A stretch of 40,427 nt of DNA, from positions 1-40,427 of the forward strand of contig JBCCFW010000049.1 in assembly GCA_039029535.1 (NCBI GenBank), read 5' to 3'. The notes under the pieces were generated by a model. That model did not search any database. It had not been told where the DNA came from and worked only from the letters and a program-made list of their open reading frames with translations. The stretch comes from JBCCFW01 sp039029535 (lineage in GTDB: Bacteria; Acidobacteriota; JBCCFW01). The position numbers and the translations under genes were made by a program. This document shows positions 34,355 through 40,427 of this stretch, one piece after another. Within the stretch, counting starts at the first letter, position 1; every line of letters begins with the position of its first letter.

Positions 34355-35667
34355 GCGAGAGCCTCGCGGAGCGGATCGAACGCGGAGGCCACGATGGCTA
34401 CGCGTACGCCTACCCACACAAGACCGCCTATCGCACGCTCGATCCGCCGGTGCCCTTGCAGGAGGCTTGGAGCGAAGAGGATCGCTCGTCCCTGTTTCTC
34501 TACGTCCACCTCCCGTTCTGCGAGATGCGCTGCGGCTTCTGCAACCTGTTCACGACGGTGCAGCCCGCAGCGGACTTCGTTTCGGCGACCCTCGACGCGA
34601 CGCGACGACAGTCCGAGGTCGTCGCCGGATCGGTGCAGCCCGAGAGCATCTCGCGCGCCGCCTTTGGCGGTGGCACGCCCAGCCTTCTCTCGACGAGTCA
34701 GCTCCAGACGCTCTTCGATCGACTCGCTGCCACCTGGCCCGTCGACTGGGCCGATGTGCCCGTCTCCTTCGAAACCTCACCGGGAACGGTGGATGCCGAG
34801 AAGTGCCAGGCCCTGCGGTCGCTCGGCGTGGATCGCCTGAGCATCGGCGTGCAGAGCTTCGTCGAGAGCGAGCTGTCGGCTCTCGGTCGACCCCCACGTT
34901 CGGAAGAGGTCCGGAGAGCATTGACCGAGATCCGGCAGGCCGACTTTCCCGTCCTGAACATCGATCTCATCTACGGGATGAACGGACAGACGGAGGGGAG
35001 CTGGCATCAGAGCCTCGAACGCGCCCTGGAGTGGGAGCCTGAGGAGCTCTACCTCTATCCACTCTACGTGCGCGAGCTCACCGGTCTCGGCAAGAAGGGT
35101 CGACGGCCCGCGACGAACCGGCGTCGGCTGCAGGTCCTCGCGCGTGACTTGCTGGAGTCGCGTGGTTACGAGCAGGTCTCCCTCCGCCTTTTCCGTCGCA
35201 GCGACGTCACGGTGCCCGAGGCCGACTACTGCTGCCAGGAGGACGGCATGGTCGGGCTGGGTCCGGGAGCTCGCTCCTACACGAGCACGCTGCACTACAG
35301 CACCGAGTACGCCGTCGGCCAGGCGGGCGTGCGTCGGATCATTTCAGACTTCGTCGACCGTCCGTCGGCTGCGTTCGGTCTCGCGGACTTCGGCGTGAGG
35401 CTCGAGCCATCGGAACAGCGGCGGCGCTACTTGATCAAGTCCCTGCTGCGGACGGACGGCCTCGACGCCACGTATCGAGAGCGCTTCGGCGCCGAGCCCG
35501 AGTCGCACTTCCCCGAGCTGGCAGAGCTGACGGAGCTCGGTCTCTGCCAGCGCGACGGAGACCTGCTCCGGTTGACGAGAGCGGGACTCGAGCTCAGCGA
35601 CACGATCGGCCCCTGGCTGTACTCCGAGTCCGTGCAACGACGCATGGCCGCCTGCGAGACCTCGTGA
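34351..35667 (+). CDS. STM4012-family radical SAM protein (HemN/HemW-like)
   Basis: A 438-residue radical SAM protein; ATG 34351 overlaps the STM4013 stop. The [4Fe-4S] motif is CEMRCGFC (Cys57, Cys61, Cys64). GGGTPSLLS, IGVQSFVESEL and LIYGMNGQTEGSWHQSLERALE are the HemN/HemW-like barrel motifs. A C-terminal winged-helix-like region (~340-430: RRYLIKSLLRTDGLD, LTELGLCQRDGDLLRLTRAGLELSD) resembles the HemN C-domain. It starts MSESLAERIERGGHDGYAYAYPHKTAYR, as in the STM4012 family. It probably uses S-adenosylmethionine to make a radical for an unknown modification. Haem synthesis is unlikely, as no haem genes are nearby. Its stop overlaps the STM4011 start. Confidence 0.9.
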   Translation: MSESLAERIERGGHDGYAYAYPHKTAYRTLDPPVPLQEAWSEEDRSSLFLYVHLPFCEMRCGFCNLFTTVQPAADFVSATLDATRRQSEVVAGSVQPESISRAAFGGGTPSLLSTSQLQTLFDRLAATWPVDWADVPVSFETSPGTVDAEKCQALRSLGVDRLSIGVQSFVESELSALGRPPRSEEVRRALTEIRQADFPVLNIDLIYGMNGQTEGSWHQSLERALEWEPEELYLYPLYVRELTGLGKKGRRPATNRRRLQVLARDLLESRGYEQVSLRLFRRSDVTVPEADYCCQEDGMVGLGPGARSYTSTLHYSTEYAVGQAGVRRIISDFVDRPSAAFGLADFGVRLEPSEQRRRYLIKSLLRTDGLDATYRERFGAEPESHFPELAELTELGLCQRDGDLLRLTRAGLELSDTIGPWLYSESVQRRMAACETS

Positions 35668-36575
35668 ACAGCTCGGGGGATCGACAACCCACCTGGAACG
35701 TGCTCTACCGGGGACCCTTGTCGAGCTGCAACTACGAGTGCGCGTACTGCCCCTTCGCCAAGACCTCCAACACGCGCGAGGAGCTCGACGCCGACGCCCA
35801 CGCCCTCGCTCGCTTCGTGGGCTGGGTCGCGCTCCAGCACGAGCGACGTGTCGGCGTGCTCTTCACCCCCTGGGGAGAGGCGCTGATCCAGCGTCCCTAC
35901 CAGGAGGCCATCATCGAGCTCTCGCACCTCTCCCACGTGCATCGCGTCGCCATCCAGACGAACCTGAGCTGCCGCGTGGGCTGGCTCGCCCACGCAGAGC
36001 TCGGGACTGCCGCGCTCTGGACGACGTTCCATCCCACGCAGGTCCCCCTGCACAAGTTCGTCGACAGGTGCCGCGAGCTCGACGACCTGGGCGTCCGCTA
36101 CAGCGTCGGCATCGTCGGCCTGCGGGAGCACCTCGACGAGATGGAGACTCTTCGGTCCTTGCTCAGCTCGGAGGTCTACCTCTGGGTCAATGCGTTCAAG
36201 CGACGACCGGACTACTACGAGACCGAAGACCTAGATCGGATCCGTGCCATCGATCCCTACTTCGAGCTGAACCGCCACTACCATCCCAGCCTCGGCCGAG
36301 CCTGCAACGCGGGCCACCTGAGCTTCACGGTCGACGGCGACGGTCAGGCACGCCGCTGCCACTTCGTCGACGAGCCGCTCGGCTCCATCCACGATCCGGG
36401 CTTCGCAGCCAGGCTCGAGCCCCGACCCTGTCCCCGGGCCACCTGCGGCTGCCACGTCGGCTACGTCCACGTGCCGGACCTGGGGTTGCAGCAGCTCTTC
36501 GGGGACGGCCTGCTCGAGCGGATCCCCGAGCGCTGGCCGGTGATCGAGGAGCATCCGCTCATTCCCGGGCGCTGA
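35664..36575 (+). CDS. STM4011-family radical SAM protein
   Basis: A 303-residue radical SAM protein starting with a GTG that overlaps the STM4012 stop (GTGA). Cluster motif CNYECAYC (Cys22, Cys26, Cys29) with GPLSS before it. FTPWGEALIQRPYQEAI is a GGEP-like segment, and QTNLSCRVGWL is a conserved family strand. Late cysteines (Cys214, Cys232, Cys256, Cys261, Cys263), in ACNAGH, RRCHF and CPRATCGCHVG, could bind an auxiliary iron-sulfur cluster as in SPASM/twitch domains. That suggests a peptide or small-molecule oxidation. Last gene of the array; it ends 12 bp before the convergent ATP sulfurylase gene. Confidence 0.9.
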   Translation: MNSSGDRQPTWNVLYRGPLSSCNYECAYCPFAKTSNTREELDADAHALARFVGWVALQHERRVGVLFTPWGEALIQRPYQEAIIELSHLSHVHRVAIQTNLSCRVGWLAHAELGTAALWTTFHPTQVPLHKFVDRCRELDDLGVRYSVGIVGLREHLDEMETLRSLLSSEVYLWVNAFKRRPDYYETEDLDRIRAIDPYFELNRHYHPSLGRACNAGHLSFTVDGDGQARRCHFVDEPLGSIHDPGFAARLEPRPCPRATCGCHVGYVHVPDLGLQQLFGDGLLERIPERWPVIEEHPLIPGR

Positions 36576-36587
36576 GGCTCCTCGCGC

Positions 36588-38261
36588 TCAGTCGAGCCAG
36601 CCCTGGTCCTCGAGGTGGCGCAGGATCTTCGCGACGGCCTCGTCCGGCGTGAGCCGACCCGCATCGACGACGACCTCGGCGTCCGTGGGCTCTTCGTAGG
36701 GATCCGAGACACCCGTGAAGCAGGGGATCTCCCCCGCTCGCGCTTTCGCATACAGGCCCTTGGCGTCCCGTTGCTCGCAGGTCTCGAGCGAGGTCGCGAC
36801 GTGCACGAGCACGAAGCCGCCCAGGCCCTCGCACCGAGCTCGCATCTCTGCACGCGCCTGGTCGTAGGGAGCGATGGGTGCGCAGACGGCGACGCCGCCG
36901 TGACGCGCGACCTCCGCGGCCACGAACCCGATGCGTCGGATGTTCACGTCCCGATGCTCGCGCGAGAAGCCGAGCTCGCTCGACAGGACACGACGGACCT
37001 CGTCGCCATCGAGCATCGTGACGTCTCGCCCCCTGCGCTCTCGCAAGCTGGTCGCGAGCAAGGCGGCGGTCGTCGACTTTCCGGCCCCGGACAGCCCCGT
37101 GAACAGGATGGTGAAGCCCTCACGCCGGCGTGGGGGGCGTGGCCGCAGCTCGTCGACGACCTCGGGGAAGGAGAACCACGACGGAATCGAGAGCCCGTCT
37201 CGCAGGCGTCGGCGGAGCTCCGTCCCGGACAGCTCGCTCACGCGTGCTCGTTCTGGTACCTCGGACAGGGGGACGTGGCGGGCGAGCTCCTCGACCCAGC
37301 ACAGCGTCTCGAAGGGAAGGATCTCGATGCCGATCTCTTCCGCTCGAGCCTGGGCGACCTCGCTCGCTTCCTCGGGACGGTAAAAGAGACGGCCATCCGC
37401 ACCCGGACCCGGTCCCGCGTGGTCGCGACCGACGATGAAGTGGGTGCAGCCATGGTTCTTGCGAAGGATCGCGTGCCAGACGGCCTCGCGTGGACCAGCC
37501 AGCCGCATCGCGAGCGGGAGAAGGCTCAACGCCGCGAGCCCAGGAGGGTAGTGCTGCTGCAGCGCACGATAAGAGCGGATGCGCGTGCGAGCGTCGATGT
37601 CGCCGGGGAGCTCCAGGCCGACGACCGGATGCAACAGCACGTTCGCGTCGACGCTGCGAGCGGCAGCCAAGGTGATCTCATGGTGTGCGCGGTGCATCGG
37701 GTTGCGGGTCTGGAAACCCACCACCCGCTGCCAGCCCCAGCGCGCGAACGCCGTGCGAAGCTCCGTGGGACCGAGACGGAGGTCTCGATCCGCGTCGTGA
37801 TGGGGTCGCATCACGCCCTGGACCGCTCCCCCGACACGGACGCCCCGGGTGCCCTGCAGCAGGGCGACACCACGGTGACTGGAATCCGTCGTTCCGAAGA
37901 TGGACTCGGCCTCGTTCTCGAGGTCGGGCTCCCAGACGTCCGTGACGTGCAAGCTGGCCAACAGCTCACCATCGGGGGAGCGCAAGGCCAGTGGCTCGTG
38001 AGTCCGGAGGCCCGCCGCGAAGTCGCAGTCGACATCGAGGGTGACCGGGATCGGCCACGGCTCTCCTCCCGTGAGCCGACCCGTCTCGAGGACCGCTTCG
38101 TAGTCCGCACGAGCCTGAAAGCCGGTGAGTGGTGCGAAGCCCCCGTTCAACAGCAGCTCGAGATCGCAGGCCTGACGCTGATCGAGCGTCCACGACGGCC
38201 AGTCAACCGCTCGAGCACGCAGCTCGGCAGCGAGCTCTGGAGCCGCCATGAGGTCGCGCAC
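36588..38261 (-). CDS. sat/cysC: bifunctional ATP sulfurylase-APS kinase
   Basis: A 557-residue fusion that turns sulfate and ATP into adenosine 5'-phosphosulfate (APS) and then PAPS. The sulfurylase half (1-~375) has a PUA-like start (ELLLNGGFAPLTGF), the active-site QTRNPMHRAHHE (184-195) and VGRDHAGPG (277-285). The kinase half (~380-557) has the P-loop GLSGAGKS (389-396), the LDGDEVRRVLSSELGFSREHRDVNIRRIG segment and CAPIAPYDQAR. GTG 38261 has ggagg four bases upstream; ATG 38249 is an alternative four codons in. A fused sulfurylase/kinase in this order is known in Aquifex-like bacteria and fungi. PAPS serves sulfate assimilation or sulfotransferases; neither is visible here. Convergent with the radical SAM array. 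Confidence 0.94.
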   Translation of the reverse strand: MRDLMAAPELAAELRARAVDWPSWTLDQRQACDLELLLNGGFAPLTGFQARADYEAVLETGRLTGGEPWPIPVTLDVDCDFAAGLRTHEPLALRSPDGELLASLHVTDVWEPDLENEAESIFGTTDSSHRGVALLQGTRGVRVGGAVQGVMRPHHDADRDLRLGPTELRTAFARWGWQRVVGFQTRNPMHRAHHEITLAAARSVDANVLLHPVVGLELPGDIDARTRIRSYRALQQHYPPGLAALSLLPLAMRLAGPREAVWHAILRKNHGCTHFIVGRDHAGPGPGADGRLFYRPEEASEVAQARAEEIGIEILPFETLCWVEELARHVPLSEVPERARVSELSGTELRRRLRDGLSIPSWFSFPEVVDELRPRPPRRREGFTILFTGLSGAGKSTTAALLATSLRERRGRDVTMLDGDEVRRVLSSELGFSREHRDVNIRRIGFVAAEVARHGGVAVCAPIAPYDQARAEMRARCEGLGGFVLVHVATSLETCEQRDAKGLYAKARAGEIPCFTGVSDPYEEPTDAEVVVDAGRLTPDEAVAKILRHLEDQGWLD

Positions 38262-38375
38262 GTTGCCTCCGGTACAAGACGACCCCTCGGTCGTGAGTGA
38301 GATGACCGGACGAAGACTCTACTGGATCCTCACTACAATGAGCGCGAGCAAAGCCCACTCATCGAGCGACATGCC

Positions 38376-39629
38376 GTGATCTCGCACCCCTCACTCGTCC
38401 GTCTCCGCGGCGGCCTCGACGGCGACTTCTGGAAGCTGTGGCTCGGGCAAAGCATCTCCGCGATCGGGAGCCAGGTCACCAGCGTCGCGCTCCCCCTGAC
38501 CGCTGTCTTGGTACTCGACGCCAGCTCCACGCAAATGGGCTGGCTCGTCGCTGCGGAGCACCTGCCCATGGCGCTGTTCGGGCTCTTCGCCGGGGTGCAC
38601 GTCGATCGGGTCCGGCGCCGACCCATCCTCGTCGTCGGTGAGCTCGGTCGTGGCGTTCTCCTCATCACCATCCCCGTCGCTGCGTGGCTCGACGCGCTCT
38701 CCTTCCTGCAATTGCTGGCGGTGGCCTTCAGCACCGGGAGTCTCTACGTCTTCTCCGCCGTCGCCTCGGTGTCCTACCTTCCGAGCCTTCTCGGCAAGGA
38801 GCAGCTCCTCGCAGCCAACAGTCGGCTCTGGTTCAGCCGCTCCTTCGCCAGCGTCTCCGGTCCGGGGCTCGCCGGTGTCCTCGTCGAGTGGCTGACCGCC
38901 CCCTTCGCCATCCTCCTCGATGCCGCCTCCTTCGTCGTGTCGGGCATCGTCACGTGGTCCATGAGGCACGTCGAGCCGGTTCCGGAGCCGACGACGGACG
39001 CGAGGCTCGGGCCGGGGGTCCGAGAGGGCCTCCGTCGCGTCGTCTCGAGTCCCTTGCTCCGACCGCTCGTGCTCTGTGCGGGAGTCCACAACATCTGCAG
39101 CACCATGATCGTCACGGTCTTCGTGCTGTACTTGACTCGAGACTTGGCAGTCACGCCGGCGCTCATCGGACTGGTCTTCCTGGGAGGGGGAGTCGGTGCC
39201 CTGTGCGGATCGGTCGTCTCCAACCGAGTGTCGTCACGACTGGGAGTCGGACCGACCCTCATCGCAGCACAGCTCGTGACCGGCTTCGCGCGTCTGCTCG
39301 TCCCACTCGCCGTCGGCAGCCTCCCCCTCGTGCTGACCTTGCTCTTCCTCTCCGAGCTCGTCCTCGGGATGGCCAGAGCGTGCTTCAACATCAACCAGAT
39401 CAGCCTGCGGCAAGCGGCGGCACCCACCGAGTACTTGGGCCGAGTGAACGCGACGATCGGCTTCTTGTACTGGGGCTTCGCACCGCTGGGCGCACTCGCC
39501 GGCGGTTACCTCGGTGACCTCATCGGCGTGCGACCAACACTCTTCCTCGCTGCAACTGGCGTGCTGCTCGCCACCGTCCTCGCCTGGCCGCTGCGTTCGC
39601 TCCGCGAGCTCGGCTCTCCGAGCTCCTAG
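38376..39629 (+). CDS. MFS exporter (DHA3/EntS-like)
   Basis: A 417-residue membrane protein with about twelve hydrophobic helices. It starts GDFWKLWLGQSISAIGSQVTSVALPLTAVLVL, then HVDRVRRRPILVVGELGRG (loop 2-3, D-R-RR motif) and SFASVSGPGLAGVLVEWLTAPFAILLDAASFVVSG. These are the marks of the MFS_3/enterobactin-exporter group that pushes out drugs, siderophores or metabolites by proton antiport. The GTG start at 38376 is weakly supported; a tacaat -10-like hexamer lies at 38334-38339 without a good -35. Divergent from the PAPS-synthesis gene. It could export the product of the neighbouring radical SAM array (inference). Confidence 0.88.
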   Translation: MISHPSLVRLRGGLDGDFWKLWLGQSISAIGSQVTSVALPLTAVLVLDASSTQMGWLVAAEHLPMALFGLFAGVHVDRVRRRPILVVGELGRGVLLITIPVAAWLDALSFLQLLAVAFSTGSLYVFSAVASVSYLPSLLGKEQLLAANSRLWFSRSFASVSGPGLAGVLVEWLTAPFAILLDAASFVVSGIVTWSMRHVEPVPEPTTDARLGPGVREGLRRVVSSPLLRPLVLCAGVHNICSTMIVTVFVLYLTRDLAVTPALIGLVFLGGGVGALCGSVVSNRVSSRLGVGPTLIAAQLVTGFARLLVPLAVGSLPLVLTLLFLSELVLGMARACFNINQISLRQAAAPTEYLGRVNATIGFLYWGFAPLGALAGGYLGDLIGVRPTLFLAATGVLLATVLAWPLRSLRELGSPSS

Positions 39630-39656
39630 GACGGCTTGCTGGTCACGGACCTGGCC

Positions 39657-39678
39657 AGGCCCTGGACTTCAGGGTCCT
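39657..39678. terminator. hairpin at MFS/beta-propeller convergent end
   Basis: aggccctg (39657-39664) pairs with cagggtcct (39670-39678) over 8 bp with one bulged base and a 5-nt loop. It overlaps the stop of the minus-strand gene (39669-39671) and lies 27 bp after the MFS stop. No U-tract. Confidence 0.45.
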
Positions 39679-40427
39679 GCCGCCTGTCCCGCCCAGAAGG
39701 GTCCGAGGGGTCCCGGCCCGAACGAGCTGGTGGCACCCACCAAGAAGTACGCGTCAGCGCTCGGTGCAGGGATCGACATGACCCGCCCTCCGACGCCATC
39801 CTCGATCGGGACGCTGCCGACGACGACGGCCGGCGGCAGCGTCGTCCAGTCACCCAAGGTGCCGACGTGAACCGAGTAACTCTCCGCCAGCTCGGCCAGG
39901 TCCTCGAAGCGGAGGTCGAGACTGCCGTCCACGCTCAGCCTGAGTCTCAGCGGATGGACTGAGCTCCTGCTCGAGACTTCCGGTGGACGACAACGAGACT
40001 CGATGTCGAACTCCATGACCGGCTGCTCCCGCGAGCCAATCAGCGTTCGTCCGTCCGAGAGGAAGACGGTCCCCATGCCGAAGAAGTCGGTGAGGCCGCC
40101 GGGAGACTCGGGGCCCACCACGGCACACTCCTGCCAGCCGGCAGGGCCCTGCTCGAAGAGGGTCGCCGTTCCCGATGGCGTCACGCGGCCCGTGGGGGTC
40201 TCCACCTCGTCTTCACAGGCTCCGACCACGAGACGGCCCCCCGACAAGGCGACCGAGATGCCGAAGACGTCGTCCTCGTCGGTTCGACTCCCGATCAAGG
40301 GCCCCTCGTAGCGCCAACCGTCGTCGTCGAGCCGGAACGTGCGGACCAGGCCACCGATGCTCAGGGGGTCGCTTCGATCGCCCACCGCCACCAGCGAGCC
40401 ATCGAGCGCGATGGAGGTCAGCCAGTC
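39669..40427 (-). CDS. beta-propeller (FG-GAP-like) secreted protein, 5' part beyond window
   Basis: The frame stays open to the right edge, so only the C-terminal ~252 residues are seen and the start lies outside. The repeated phrases SIALDGSLVAVGDRSD, SVALSGGRLVVGACEDE and TVFLSDGRTLIGSREQ, each with a YEGPLIG- or ATLFEQG-type strand, are the FG-GAP-like blades of integrin-type or PQQ-like surface propellers. The last ~100 residues (LRLRLSVDGSLDLRFEDLAELAESYSVHVGTLG...) form a C-terminal beta domain that resembles the surface-protein tail of the 2909-4519 protein in style. No catalytic motif. Probably exported and involved in binding. Confidence 0.7.
   Translation of the reverse strand, partial: DWLTSIALDGSLVAVGDRSDPLSIGGLVRTFRLDDDGWRYEGPLIGSRTDEDDVFGISVALSGGRLVVGACEDEVETPTGRVTPSGTATLFEQGPAGWQECAVVGPESPGGLTDFFGMGTVFLSDGRTLIGSREQPVMEFDIESRCRPPEVSSRSSVHPLRLRLSVDGSLDLRFEDLAELAESYSVHVGTLGDWTTLPPAVVVGSVPIEDGVGGRVMSIPAPSADAYFLVGATSSFGPGPLGPFWAGQAAGP

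Noticed and set aside
34351..35667. HemN/HemW (coproporphyrinogen dehydrogenase) call
   Set aside because: Barrel motifs are shared, but the STM4012-specific start and its neighbours fit the STM40xx set; no haem genes nearby.

Overview
This window comes from a GC-rich bacterial chromosome with densely packed genes. Coding third positions are overwhelmingly G or C, GTG and TTG starts are common, and the opposite strands of real genes carry long shadow ORFs. I see no tRNA, rRNA, CRISPR array, transposase or phage module. The gene content (type I glutamine synthetase, GlmS, Rho, M1 peptidase, PATAN/DUF4388 response regulator, RRM protein, secreted beta-rich proteins) suggests a free-living Gram-negative-type bacterium from a group such as Acidobacteriota, Planctomycetota or Myxococcota. 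The sequence alone does not settle the phylum. The left edge is AT-richer and cuts a GntR regulator, so it may be a contig end or an assembly or recombination junction.

Layout. 1-1.2 kb: truncated GntR-type regulator plus a small membrane protein. 1.36-6.3 kb: glnA, a secreted propeller/FnIII-like protein, an amidohydrolase probably starting at CTG, and a lytic transglycosylase. 6.5-7.9 kb: dodecin, a DUF937 protein and a Yip1 membrane protein, closed by a 13-bp UUCG hairpin. 8.0-11.2 kb: a secreted M1-like metallopeptidase translationally coupled to a membrane protein. 11.2-16.2 kb: SDR dehydrogenase, a membrane-anchored alpha-barrel protein, a secreted proline-rich protein, an orphan, and a Rho whose RNA-binding OB domain is replaced by an Arg/Gly-rich disordered tail. 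16.6-21.2 kb: a three-gene overlapping ABC-exporter operon and a MATE exporter. 21.2-26.9 kb: single-domain asparaginase, class IV aminotransferase, DUF6265 lipocalin-like protein, RRM protein, glmS and a TPR protein. 27.1-29.3 kb: a receiver/double-PATAN protein.

29.4-36.6 kb is the most interesting part: eight co-directional genes in one tight array. They are a small His-rich 'RHGDV' protein, an LRR-DUF6745 protein, a WGR-STM4015 fusion, an STM4014 ATP-grasp-like protein, a HAD phosphatase, an STM4013 alkaline-phosphatase-fold hydrolase, and the STM4012 and STM4011 radical SAM proteins. From STM4015 onward every junction overlaps, mostly by 4 nt (GTGA or ATGA). The leader of the first gene can fold into a 15-bp stem that hides its Shine-Dalgarno sequence. 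The STM4011-STM4015 set is a recognised but, to my knowledge, functionally uncharacterised conserved neighbourhood. Here it gains a WGR domain, a HAD enzyme and a DUF6745 pair. A convergent ATP sulfurylase-APS kinase fusion (PAPS synthesis) and an MFS exporter follow. My inference is a biosynthetic or modification system in which two radical SAM enzymes and an ATP-grasp enzyme build or tailor a product, the hydrolases trim it, and LRR/WGR proteins recognise a partner. The window ends inside a beta-propeller (FG-GAP-like) surface protein.

Compact hairpins lie at many gene ends, often covering stop codons and usually without a U-tract.
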